DNA of 64,000 nt from Fragum whitleyi (Eukaryota; Mollusca; Bivalvia; Cardiida; Cardiidae). Each line of letters opens with the position of its first letter. Position 1 is the first letter of the stretch. Of the stretch, positions 45,609 to 55,786 are shown piece by piece. Location of the stretch: positions 21,398,990 through 21,462,989 of the forward strand of contig OX411549.1 of NCBI GenBank assembly GCA_948146395.1. The letters run 5' to 3'. The notes under the pieces are model-generated. The model saw only the letters and a program-made list of their open reading frames with translations, was not told the origin of the DNA and did not search any database. Both the position numbers and the translations under genes were made by a program.

Positions 45609-45840
45609 CGATCGATCGATTGATTGATTGATTGAATGGAGTTTTACGCCGCTTTCAACATTTTTTCAATTATATCGCGGCGGCTGGAGCACCTAACAAT
45701 GGTTTTCTGGTATTTCTCTAACCAGTACATCCATCTTATCCTTTCCAAGCCTCCAGCTGCTATCTCACTTAGGTCTACGATTATCAACCCATTGGTGAGA
45801 GACAAATAGTTGGAAAGAATGAGTGTCGCCGTCGGGGATA
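45609..45840 (-). mobile_element. (ATTG)n-family SINE, minus strand
   Basis: On the plus strand a GATCGATCGATTGATTG tail is followed by TTTTACGCCGCTTTCAAC, TATATCGCGGCGGCTGGAGC and GCCTCCAGCTGCTATCTCAC; the tRNA end is cut at about 45,840 (GTCGCCGTCGGGGA). Confidence 0.78.
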
Positions 45841-45939
45841 CTTTCTTTTCGAAGTTTCACTTATGGAGTAAGTATACAATAATAACAACATCAATGTATA
45901 CGTTAGGTGAGCAACCACAATATGGTTACTTCATGAAAT

Positions 45940-46075
45940 GAATATTTGAAAAAATAGGACCAACCAGAGGTCGCAATTTAATATACACAGAAAGCGAATG
46001 TGATTTACTGCGAAGTCTGACCGGGGTCAATACTTTTCTCACCTCTGAAATGGTCTCGTTTTCAAGAACACATCA
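45940..46075. mobile_element. TGTGACCCGTCACGCG MITE fragment
   Basis: GAATATTTGAAAAAATAGGA, CCAACCAGAGGTCGCA and AAGTCTGACCGGGGTC match the interior of the 45.0-kb and 17.3-kb copies; the ends are lost. Confidence 0.55.
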
Positions 46076-46082
46076 CAAATAA

Positions 46083-46311
46083 GCCTATGCGTGACATTTT
46101 CGACAATTTGACATATGCTTGTATAGACAACATTAACCAACATTGACTGCCTCGTAGTATAATTAGATGTTTGCCTTACTTTCTTAAGACACAATTGGAT
46201 TTTCTTCAAAGTGCAAAGTGAAGATCCTGGTCAGACTGTGCAGATGCACATGCTGGCCAGAGTCTTTGCTTGGCGCACAATTGGAACGGTTGGAAATTTC
46301 ATGCACATGCT
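46083..46311. mobile_element. CTGTGCGTGACATT MITE, copy 3, next to a splice donor
   Basis: GCCTATGCGTGACATTTTCG, ACAATTTG at left; GGAACGGTTGGAAATTTC, ATGCACATGC at right. The inner dyad CCTGGTCAGACTGTGC / GCACATGCTGGCCAG is kept. It lies in the intron about 45 bp past the donor of the exon at 46,357-46,596. Confidence 0.75.
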
Positions 46312-46356
46312 CAAATATTAACTTTTGGAGTTTACCTAACCAGAAAGTACACTTAC

Positions 46357-46596
46357 CTTTCTTGTCGTCGAAGAATACGCTGACTTTGTCCCATTTATAA
46401 TGCTTTACAAGGTCCAATATTGCTTGATTAAAATGGGCCTGTCTCGGTATAATTTGGAAGGTGGTGTTTAAATTTAGTGACGTCACTTCTGTCGTTGCTA
46501 TGTAGGATATATTTAATGCTTCTGTTGCTAGTGAGATGGGTTCTTCGTATGGACCGATGACAACGTGAATAGAATGATCATCCAAGAAACTGATTG
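46357..46596 (-). CDS. Ionotropic glutamate receptor-like, N-terminal domain exon
   Basis: Read on the minus strand, a TTCTTTTTTCAG acceptor ends at 46,597 and the donor GTAAGT starts at 46,356. The 240-bp exon starts and ends in phase 1. It encodes ISFLDDHSIHVVIGPYEEPI, SLATEALNISYIATTEVTSL, NLNTTFQIIPRQAHFNQAIL, DLVKHYKWDKVSVFFDDKK. The IGP...ISYIATTE...IIPRQ...AILDLVKHYKW.KV.VFFDD pattern is that of the amino-terminal (ANF-receptor-like) domain of ionotropic glutamate receptors, nearest kainate-type. Such receptors are extracellular-ligand-gated cation channels of the plasma membrane. Ligand-binding and pore exons should lie at lower coordinates, but I could not find them. Confidence 0.8.
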
Positions 46597-47042
46597 CTGA
46601 AAAAAGAAGGGTTCGTTTGATAACACTAAAAGTAAAATTCTAAGGTGAGTTAAAAGAAAAAAAAAACATAGCAGTTACTATTGAGTTTCAATCTAAACAA
46701 GCAAAGTCTTAGTTTCATGTTTCACTACCACAGGAGATTGTAAGAGGCATGACAAATCAATTTGAAAATCGGAGTTCTCGTACTATCCCTCTCTCAAAAA
46801 CAAAATTTCAGATTAGATGCGCAGTTTCTGCGCATCCAATCCGTGCATTTGCTTTCGCAAAAGCAAAATGATAGATTTTCTCAGATCTTATTTTCGACCT
46901 GTTTTAAAACCAATTGGCGTTTGTTTTTTTTTTTTGTTTTTTTTTTCCTTAATTTCACGAGTTTTCTAGTCGCGAATAATTACGAAAATAAAAATCTCTC
47001 GAATAAAACTCTACTTACAGTTAAAATAAACAAAGCGCATAC
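46597..47042 (-). other. Intron of the glutamate receptor-like gene
   Basis: GTATGC at 47,042 to TTTTTTCAG at 46,597, 446 bp, phase 1. It contains two hairpins: 46,811-46,841 (GATTAGATGCGCAG / CTGCGCATCCAATC) and 46,846-46,870 (CATTTGCTTT / AAAGCAAAATG). Confidence 0.7.
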
Positions 47043-47174
47043 CTTTCATGATTTTGTCATAGTCAGATCTTGTCTTCTTGAGAAGTATGAAGCGCATAAG
47101 GTTTGGGTGAACCGAGCCGATAGGTCTTGGGGCCAAGATGGGGTGAAGGATGTCGTACCATGGCGGAAGGGCAG
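47043..47174 (-). CDS. Ionotropic glutamate receptor-like, upstream exon
   Basis: The acceptor CTTTTTCAG precedes 47,174 and the donor GTATGC follows 47,043. The 132-bp exon in phase 1/1 encodes ALPPWYDILHPILAPRPIGS, VHPNLMRFILLKKTRSDYDK, IMK. Joined to the next exon it gives SDYDKIMKAISFLDDHSIHV, which fits the receptor pattern (an Asp-rich turn, a helix, then the hydrophobic strand before IGP). The frame choice rests on that phase match; a second open frame exists but does not continue into the next exon. The signal-peptide exon should lie at higher coordinates and was not identified. Confidence 0.62.
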
Positions 47175-48080
47175 CTGAAAAAGAAAGATGTAACGATAAT
47201 AGAAGATGAATTCCATTTTCGCTTGTATGTCCACTATTTACCATCTTGTAGAACCAAGGGTTACGAACGTTGAGAAGATCTTATCGATTCGGTACCCCTT
47301 GACTAGTGAAGATGACTATTTACAGATATAAGGAAAACTTATTTGAAAAAAAATCTACTATACTTGTCCTAATATGATGAAATTCGTAGCTTTAATGAAT
47401 ACTGAAAATAAAACAGATCTTCGGAAATTGGCTAGATACTTAAAAGAAGATCTGGTCTTACTTATACTTCATAACTATTGTAACCTTGATGATGTAAAAT
47501 CTTTGCTTTAGCTTCTCTTCTAAGTTGGAAATAGATCTATAATGTTGATTGTTCGTTCACATGGGAAATGAATGAATGTTAAGTTCTTATATGTTTATGT
47601 TCTTTGATATCTTTGTGTGTTGTATTTCTTTTGACGAGAAACTGTAAAGTTTAAGCCATTAAACTATCTTGAATCTTGAAATTCTTGTATCTTGATAATA
47701 CTTTTTTGAAGGGCTGAAAACAATCGTGTATAAAATTTTATTAAAAAATCCATGAACACAATCTTGAATCATTATGACTAAGCGCTAAATGTGTATTTGG
47801 ATGTCATTTGAATAGACACGAAGTTTTGCTTTTGGGGAATTGTTTGCATTAAGACCTTAAGGTATTCAAAGAAATATTCACAGAGGTCAGAAATTCATAA
47901 GTATATATAGTATGGTAGTTTAAGTTTAGCTAGTAAAAAATAAGTCATGAATAGAAATTAATCAGAAATAATTAATTCAAAAAATGAATGCTTAAACCTT
48001 AAATAAGCCTTTTTAACATTTGAACATATCTAAAACCGTTTTGTGTGATATTTACTTTATTAACGTGTTGTTTCAGTTTT
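47175..48080. other. Unassigned stretch, probable receptor intron sequence
   Basis: AT-rich with no recognised element. If the receptor exons are real, this is intronic on the minus strand. Confidence 0.4.
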
Positions 48081-48083
48081 AAA

Positions 48084-48925
48084 ACAAGAGGACCATGATG
48101 GTCCTATATCGCTCACCTGAGTAAGTCAACTCATAACTTGTCAACCAATTTTCAGCCGTTTTTCAACCTTTCCGTTTCCATGTTAACCAGAGTTTTTTTT
48201 ATGAAATTGAATTCTTTAAACAAATTTTGAAGAGCTTCACCCAAGGAACATCTCTGCCAAGTTTCAGCTTGATTGGCCTTGTGGTTTAGGAGGAGAAGAA
48301 ATTGTTCTAAGATTTTCAGCAATTTTCGGCCATTTTTCAACCTTTCCGTTACCATGGAAACCAGAGTTTTTGTTGAAATTGAATTCTTTTAACAACATTT
48401 GAAGAGCTTCACACAAGGAACATCTCTGCCAAGTTTCAGCTTGATTGGTCCAGTGGTTAAGGAGAAGAAGAATTTTTTCTAAGAATTTTAGCAATTTTGG
48501 CCATTTTTCAACCTTTCCGTTACCATGGAAACCAGAGTTTTTAATGAAATTAATATCTTTTAACATCTTTTGTAGAGCTTTACCCAAGGAACATCTCTGC
48601 CAAGTTTCAGCTTGATTGGCCCAGTGGTTTAGGAGAAGAAGAATTTTTTCTAAGATGTTCGCAATTTTCAGCCTTTATGTTACCATGGCAACCAGAGTTA
48701 TTTATAGAATTAAATTCTTTTAACAACGTTTGAAGCGCTTCACCCAAGGATTATCCCTGCCAAGTTTCAGCTTGATTGGCCCAATGGTTTAGGAGGAGAA
48801 GATGTTTAAAGAAATTGTTGACGGACGGACGGACAGACGGACGGACGGACTGACGATGGACGGACGACGGACGGTGAGTGATCACAATAGCTCACCTTGA
48901 GCACTTTGTGCTCAGGTGAGCTAAA
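48084..48925. mobile_element. Pearl/HINE-like element 4, four ~171-bp units
   Basis: ACAAGAGGACCATGATGGTC, CTATATCGCTCACCTG, ACTCATAACTTGTCAACC form the left flank. CCAAGTTTCAGCTTGATTGG starts at 48,257, 48,429, 48,600 and 48,770. A GACGGACG microsatellite (48,820-48,876) and the right flank TGATCACAATAGCTCACC, GAGCACTTTGTGCTC, AGGTGAGCTAA follow. 171 is a multiple of 3, so the units read as long minus ORFs (48,152-48,587); these are not genes. Confidence 0.82.
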
Positions 48926-49325
48926 AACACACCAAACCAAAAGACTTTCCTACCAAAGTCCTGTTGTTCGAAATAAATCTGATACAACCCAATAGCTTAA
49001 TCAAGTGGTGATGTATTAATACAAAAAAAAACTAGAAAATTAAATCGAAATAAGATATATTTATCATGATAGTGCAGTGCACTAGAACGACATTCTGTTG
49101 CGATTAAAAATTAGAATTGTAGGATGCTCTTTTGTCCTAAAGCATTTTTGAGAAAAATGCATTCTCTATGCGAAATATTCATTAGAACAAAGAATGGGTA
49201 AGATTGTGTGTTATAAAATGCTTTTTGAGACGGGGAACTGATGGTTAGCCGTTACCAACCGAAGTGACGGAAACTCATTACAACACTTATTTTAACAAAG
49301 AAGGCTTACCATCGAGGGTTGGTGT
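48926..49325. other. Unassigned stretch
   Basis: A short dyad AGCATTTTTGAGAAAAATGC near 49,141; otherwise nothing is recognised. Confidence 0.4.
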
Positions 49326-49326
49326 A

Positions 49327-49770
49327 CAGTTAACAACATCGTGAAATTGACAAGATAAATGATTTCGGAATGATTTTGGAACGAAACTTAATGAGCGCGT
49401 GGAGCGAGTATTGAATAAAATTAAAGGGAGGTAACCCATTCTAGCTAATTTTGTTCAAGTTAAACAAAATTAGCGATATTTATTACCTCCCTTTAAAAAG
49501 ATACACGTAATTTATTTTTGTGTGTCTTTGTGGACCAAAAAGATAATTCAAAATCCACACTAGCCAATGAAATCATTGAATGATTTGATAGATTTTAATA
49601 AATTGTTAATTGTCTTGAACGATTTTGAGGTGTTTTCTATAGAGTAAATGATTTTGGAGCGTTTTTGTTCGATTTGAGTGACTGTTTGGAGTGAATGAAT
49701 GGAGCGCTGAATAATTGATTTTCTATGACTTTTATTGGCATGAGTATCAATTTCTCGATGTTATTAACAG
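49327..49770 (+). mobile_element. CAGTTAAC-family MITE, full-length
   Basis: TA/CAGTTAACAACATCGTGAAA ... CTCGATGTTATTAACAG/TA. Central dyad AGCTAATTTTGTTCAAG / AACAAAATTAGCGATA; a second half of the subfamily with TGTGTCTTTGTGGACC. 444 bp. Confidence 0.88.
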
Positions 49771-50514
49771 TAGAAAGATCAATCTATAAATTGCCTGAGG
49801 GTGTATGTGACGTAAACCCGTCACTCAATGATAATACAATTGTATTTAGCTTTAAAAACCTTTTAAGCTAATATTAATACAGTACTGTGTCATATGGAAA
49901 TTATTTTGAGAATTGGCGAGTAAATCTTATTAAATACCAGATATCTATCCGTCTTCCGCTGGTCCTTATATTTTAAAAATGCCTTATAATGAAAAGTTTG
50001 ATTAACAAATACGTGATCGGCGGCGAATATGAGTTTTAGAATTGCATTAAATCCTTCTTTTTTTGGAAAATTTGCCATGTGACGTACAGTTGTCTCAACA
50101 ATAAGTGACAGTAAGTAATCAGATACTCGACCGTTTATAGTTATGTGACGGGTAAATTTATTTATAAACGAAAGAGCCTATTCCTAATTGAGACCTTCAG
50201 TCTCATAAAGGATGGGCTAGATCGCCCGCTATAAAGAGCAATTTTGGTTTCACCATCGGCGATATGTGTACAAAAAAGTGTTACAATTAATTGTTAATAG
50301 ATGAAAAGATTGGCGTTTCGCCACGCAAAAAAGGTAACGCCATGCTAAAAAATATGGTTTGCCACCTTTATAGTGCATAAATAAACCTTTACATTTTAAT
50401 CATACGAATATATTCGTTTTCTGTTTTGTTATGGTTTTTTTTCAGACTAGACGTCCTCTTTATTGTTGCCCAAGCTGCATTCTGAGAATGACAAAGGGAG
50501 ACGATATATTGGTA

Positions 50515-50946
50515 CAGTTAATAACATCGTGAAATGGACATAGTGAATGATTTTGGAATGATTAATGAATGAAATTGAATGAGTGTGTGGAGCGAGTTTT
50601 GAGTGGACTTAATTGGAGGTAATCCTGTATCGCAAATTTTGTTCAGGATGACTAAAATTAGCGATTTTGATTACCTCCCTTCAATAAAAATGCAATATAC
50701 ATAGCTTCCTATTGCTTCGAGAACCCATGAGACGTTAACAATTTGAATTATGTCATAAATAGCTTTTTTTTTCTTTTTTTTTTTTTAATTTATTTTGAAT
50801 GACGTTGTTGATTCTATATTTTTCAAAGAGTTTGATCGTTTTTGAATGGTTTGAATGAGTGATTTGAATGAATGATGGAGCGCTGAGTGAGCTATTAAGA
50901 ATGGTTTTGATTTAGGTGAATGTCAATTTCACGATGAAACTAACTG
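50515..50946 (+). mobile_element. CAGTTAAC-family MITE, full-length
   Basis: TA/CAGTTAATAACATCGTGAAA ... ATTTCACGATGAAACTAACTG/TA trimmed to the shared ends. Central dyad ATCGCAAATTTTGTTCAGGA / ACTAAAATTAGCGAT. 432 bp. Confidence 0.87.
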
Positions 50947-50948
50947 TA

Positions 50949-52235
50949 TGTTGTGTCATTCTTAAGTGATATTGACAGCCTTGTGTGTCTTTCGTGAATA
51001 GCGAAAATTTCAAAACCGTAAATAAACTTTCGACTCTAATTTTGAGAAAAAAACAAAGGGAAATAAAAAATACCACAAGGTAAAACAATACAAGTATCGA
51101 TAACGCCAAAAGTAAGGGAAGAAAGAATTGTCACTCTGCGTATCTTGCGATAATTTCCCTGATTTCATATGTCACTTTTCAGCTCGAATGTTCCCCATTA
51201 TTTACATGATTACTTTATCCCGTATCATATTAGGTAGAATCAACAGATTTGCCCGAAGATTGGAAATGCCGCCGTTATTATTCTTTTCTTACGAGTGCCT
51301 AGGGATAAAAGCGCTGGTCATATATCGAGAAAATATAAGAGGATTAGGAATCTTAATTACAGGAAAAATAACCTTGTATTTCATCTCTAGAATCTTGTAG
51401 ATAAAAAGGGATATAGGTAATCTTGTGTCAATTGTTTGGAAACGTTTTTTTTATGTAAGATTTCCTTTTATTACTTTTTAAATATGAAAATCTAATCCAT
51501 TTTGGCTGCAATCATTCCTTAAAATACGGATTTTTATCTTGTCTACGCAGCCAGCATAATATTTATCGGTGAGAGAGACTTAGATTTCACAACGGAATCT
51601 CGGAAAACTAAAAAGTTGTGAGATAGTAGTCGCGTCAAAACACGGCTACACAATCCTATCAAATCATATACAGTGGACTTTATAATATCTGTTCCATATC
51701 CAGACCCATTTTGAAAGGTATTTTAAGCTTTCTTTCACCAGAATAATAGAACCAACTGCGGAGTTTTTTCTCAAAATAAATGTATTAGCAAATGTTGATG
51801 AAACATACAAACGATGACGTCGAATTTTCTTAACTTTCATTCCAAAAACAATTAAATAAGAAAAGTTTCTGAAAATTTCAAATCTAAAAAGATAAACAGC
51901 AGTTGTCATCAGAAAAAAAAAAATTTTTTTGAAGCTACACATTAAGGGGAATAAATTGTTGTATAGGCAGATTTGGAGCTTAATATTATATTACTAAAGC
52001 GATATGTAAAAGACTTGTATAAGTTTTCATGTCATTAACGTTTCCTAGTTATCATGTGCAAAATGACGAGCTTTGTGAAAACTTGTCCCGCGGAGCCACT
52101 GTTGAAAATATAGCTTTTGTTGTTTAAGTCAATGAAATATAAATCAACCTGATACTGAAACAAACGATCATTACCTATCTATAAACCTTTGATTGAAACC
52201 CGGTTTCGTTCTTTTCACCCCGCATACGTTTTATG
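50949..52235. other. Unassigned stretch with a repeat shared with 55 kb
   Basis: 52,040-52,180 (GTGCAAAATGACGAGCTTTG, AAATATAGCTTTTGTTG, AATGAAATATAAATCAACC, CTGAAACAAACGATCA) resembles 55,045-55,290. The rest shows no gene. Confidence 0.45.
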
Positions 52236-52239
52236 TCCG

Positions 52240-52400
52240 GTGTCCACTAAGGATATCTCTCGGACTTTTCCGTAAATTGGAGGGTATCTCGGACGTAAAA
52301 GCAGTAATTTTTGTCATGTTTTGTTAATACGGCTTCTAGAAGTACTTTGATCAATACGCTTCAAGAATATTTTTTAATGCTTTACGATCTTCTGTGGAGA
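52240..52400 (+). repeat. Dispersed repeat, R2-tail type
   Basis: CTCGGACTTTTCCGTAAATT, AAGCAGTAATTTTTGTC, ACGGCTTCTAGAAGTAC parallel 16,515-16,625. Confidence 0.55.
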
Positions 52401-52685
52401 TCATTTGGCCATACAATCTTTTAAAACAAAATGCAGTATAACACTGCGTTTTTGATATGAAATTATAACATGTCTAGTTTTTATCGATTTTGTTTATTTT
52501 GTTTTACTAATACTATCTTGAATCTTCTGGCGTCAAATAAACCCACTTGCGAAATGGCGCCCTTTCATAGCTTCGCTCGTATTGTCACCGAGGTCTATTA
52601 CCGAGACTTATTATAGTTTCGCCGAGGGTCTGGAATCTGCACGTTTACCATTCGTGTAGAATAACCAAAAGAAAATGCGATATTA

Positions 52686-53132
52686 CAGTTAATATCATCG
52701 AGAAATTGACAAGGTGAATGATTTTGGAATGATTAAGGGATGAAATTGAATGAGTGTGTGGAGCGAGTATTGAGTGAACTAAATGGGGGGTGGGGTGGTA
52801 ATCCTATATCGCAAATTTTGTTCAGGATGAACAAAATTAGCGATATTGATAACCTCCCTTTAATAAAAATGCAATAAAAGTTATATCCATAGCTTCCTAT
52901 TTCTTCAAGAACCAATAAGACGTAAACAATTCGAATTATGTCAGTAAAATAGCGATTTTTTCTCTTTCAAAGTTTATTTTGAATGACGATGTTGATTCTA
53001 TATTTTTTCAATGGGTTTGATCGTTTTTGAATGGTTTAAGCGGGTGGTTGGAATGAATGAATGGAACTTTGAGTGAGCGATTAAGAATGGTTTTGATTGA
53101 GATGAATGTCAATTTCAAGATGTAACTAACTG
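52686..53132 (+). mobile_element. CAGTTAAC-family MITE, full-length, well kept
   Basis: TA/CAGTTAATATCATCGAGAAA ... ATTTCAAGATGTAACTAACTG/TA (ends shortened). Central palindrome ATCGCAAATTTTGTTCAGGA with TGAACAAAATTAGCGATA at 52,807-52,846. 447 bp. Confidence 0.88.
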
Positions 53133-53419
53133 TATGTAATGGTGACAGTTTTGCCAACCAAAACCAAATGATACGTCACAGATTCTTTTCATAACCATAT
53201 CTGTCTCGATTCTAGACGATTTATGTATGATGTATGATAGAAATTGGCGGAGTATTGGCACCATTCCGTATCATGCAAGAGTAAACCGAAGGAAATCATA
53301 TTGGACTTGAAGACAGACGGCGGATTTTGATGATATATATTTGGTGATATATCAAATCTGAATGTGTTTTCCCAAAGTTATTATTTATCATGTAACGAAG
53401 CCTATATTGACATGATATC

Positions 53420-53715
53420 GCCTGTCTGATAACATGACATGTTATCAGGCAGTCTTTTTTTAGAAACAATTTGCATAATCTTTCACACGAATTTCTTTGA
53501 TTTTTAAGGGTTTACTATGATTAAGCGGTGAAAAATAATTGCATGATCAATAGAATAACATGTCAGTGTCTTAAAATATCAATGTTATCTTGTCTCGGCT
53601 GTGAGAAATTATCATGACTCGGCACAGCCTCGTCATGATAAATTCTCCCAACATCAACCAGATAACATTGATAATTTAAGACACTGACATATTATTCTCT
53701 ATATCAAGGGCTTGA
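53420..53715. mobile_element. Composite fold-back element (two hairpins and spacer), copy 1
   Basis: A small hairpin CTGATAACATG/CATGTTATCAG (53,431-53,454) is followed by a ~100-bp spacer and a long palindrome: GTCAGTGTCTTAAAATATCA, ATGTTATCTTG against ACCAGATAACATTGATA, TTTAAGACACTGAC, with a CATGACTCGGC..GCCTCGTCATG centre (53,560-53,690). An inverted, half-deleted copy lies at 56,905-57,130. Confidence 0.72.
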
Positions 53716-53870
53716 AGCAACACGGTCTTAAGTAACTTTAAAGATAACAAGTTGTTGATTCATTTTCCGCTGTTTGTAATATAAGTTTCGATAACCTTTA
53801 CGATATAAAAGGATTATCAAAGTGATGCACGTAACCCTAGTAATGTCATTTATCCTCATGTGGTACGAGA

Positions 53871-54336
53871 ACTTCAAATTAATTTCAAGAATACATATAC
53901 ATGGATGTCTCGTACTTCAGATTTATCAATGGTTTAAAAAAATCTGAACAAAATTAGCAATATTGGATTATATCCCTTTAATCTCAATCAAAATTCACTT
54001 ATCGCACTCATTCTATTTCATTCCAAAATCATTCCGAAATTATTCACCATGTCAATTTCAAGATGTCTTTAACTGTAACTGTATTTGTCTGAGAGGCCGA
54101 TTTATGTGTGATGTATGGCAGAAATCAGAGAAAGATGGAAACTCGTCTATGACGGCATGTTACTTCATACTGTTGTATTCGAATACTCAAACCGTTGCAC
54201 ATATTGATACCAAAAGAGATTCAGATTATGACTTTTTCTTTAATAGTTTTTGGTGGTTTATCGAAAAATAACGGTCGATTATCACTTGATAATCTCACCG
54301 CAAATCAGTGAAATTATCAAAATATTATACCCTACT
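53871..54336 (+). repeat. Local tandem duplication, unit 1
   Basis: ATACATGGATGTCTCGTAC to TTATACCCTACTTTTGT repeats immediately as unit 2. Includes a CAGTTAAC-MITE end in minus orientation at 53,945-54,075. The 102-codon ORF at 53,963-54,271 is a chance reading. Confidence 0.8.
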
Positions 54337-54977
54337 TTTGTACTTCAAATCTATTTCAAGAAAACATATACATGGATGTCTCGTACCTTAGCTTTATCAA
54401 TTGTTTAAGAAATTTTGAACAAAATTAGCAATTTTGGATTATCTCCCTTCAATCTCACCCAACACACACTAATCGCACTCATTCTATTTCATTCCGAAAT
54501 CATTTACCTTGTCAATTTCACGATGTCGTTAAATGTAACTGTATTTGTCTGAGATGCCAACGATTTATGTGTGATCTATGGCAGAAATCAGAGAAAGATG
54601 GCACCAATTTGTATCATGCAAGAGTGGGTCGATGGAAATCATATTGGACTTAAAGACAGACTTCGCTGTTTGATGAAATATTAGGTGATATATCAAATCT
54701 ATAGAGGATATCAGAATGCCATTAAAGATTCCCTACTCTAATGTTCACACGAGAGCAATCGGTTCGAAGAAACTCGTCTATGACGGCATGTTACTTCATA
54801 CTGAAGTATTCGAACACTCAAACCATTCCACATATTGATACGAAAAGAGATTCAGATTATGACTTTTTCTTTAATGCTTTTTAGTGGTTTATCGAAAAAT
54901 AACGGTCGATTATCACTTCATTATCTCACCGCAAATCGGTGAAATTATCAAAATTTTATACCCTACTTTTGTGCATT
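54337..54977 (+). repeat. Local tandem duplication, unit 2 (longer)
   Basis: Same ends as unit 1, but about 170 bp more in the middle (GCACCAATTTGTATCATGCA to GCAATCGGTTCGAAG). That extra sequence resembles 53,255-53,350, so unit 1 probably lost it. MITE end fragment at 54,420-54,535. Confidence 0.78.
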
Positions 54978-55290
54978 TCACCCTATCTGACGTCATCTAT
55001 GGGGGGCGAAATAAGTGACGTCACAATGAACGTTGTATAGCAATCACGTGCAAAATGATGCGCTTTATGAAAATATATTCTTGCAATTTCACATTTTGTC
55101 TCATTTTTGCATTAAAGTAATAGAAAAAACGATTTTTTTACGAATAAGATCGATTAATATTTCATTTTGTTATCAACAAAAGCTATATTTTCACTCGTGG
55201 CTCTGTTACTCTTGGAAAATATAGTTTTCTTGTTCACTCAATGAAATATAAATTGATCTTACACTGAAACAAACGATTGCCCTTTATAAC
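54978..55290. mobile_element. Fold-back element, GATTAATATTTCAT arms
   Basis: AAGATCGATTAATATTTCAT at 55,146 faces ATGAAATATAAATTGATCTT ending 55,260, with an inner CTATATTTTC / GAAAATATAG pair. Flanking GTGACGTCAC and GTGCAAAATGATGCGC recall 14,045-14,090 and 52,040. Confidence 0.6.
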
Positions 55291-55553
55291 TTTTATAATG
55301 CTTTACGATGGATATCGAAAAATGAAAGAAGTTTATCACTGGGTAATCTAGCCTCCTTACCAGCGGAATAACCAAAAGATTATATAGCCTACTTTCGAAA
55401 TCAACTCAATTCACTAAAAGTTCTAGAAAGTTGAAATACTACCAAACTATTTAAACACGCAAATAGAAATCATGCACATTAATTTTGCCAATTCTAAAAT
55501 ATTTTGCTCTTACATTTTCTTTAATGAAGCTGTTATTTTAATCATTTATATGA

Positions 55554-55786
55554 GCCTATGCGTGATTTTCCAACAATTTGCCATAGGAGTTCACTGCAAA
55601 CATTGAACAGAATAGGCAGCAAAATAAAGCAGTTATAAGCTTACCAGACTGTCTAAAGATACTTTGAGACCTAATATATCTATAAAGTACATTGCAAAGA
55701 CCCTAGTTAGACTGTGCGGATGCACAGGCTGACCAGAGTCTTTGCGTTCTACTCATTCAAAATTGTTGGGAATGTCACGCACAGGC
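55554..55786. mobile_element. CTGTGCGTGACATT MITE, copy 4, best kept
   Basis: GCCTATGCGTGATTTTCCAA, CAATTTG at left and AATTGTTGGGAATGTCACGC, ACAGGC at right. The inner dyad CAAAGACCCTAGTTAGACTG, TGCGGATGCA, GGCTGACCAGAGTCTTTG is almost complete. Confidence 0.82.

Noticed and set aside
48152..48587. Overlapping minus-strand ORFs of 67 and 107 codons
   Set aside because: They are the 171-bp tandem units of a pearl/HINE-like element read in a frame kept open because 171 is divisible by 3.
53963..54271. 102-codon plus ORF
   Set aside because: Lies across a MITE end and a local duplication, and its frame is not kept in the second unit.
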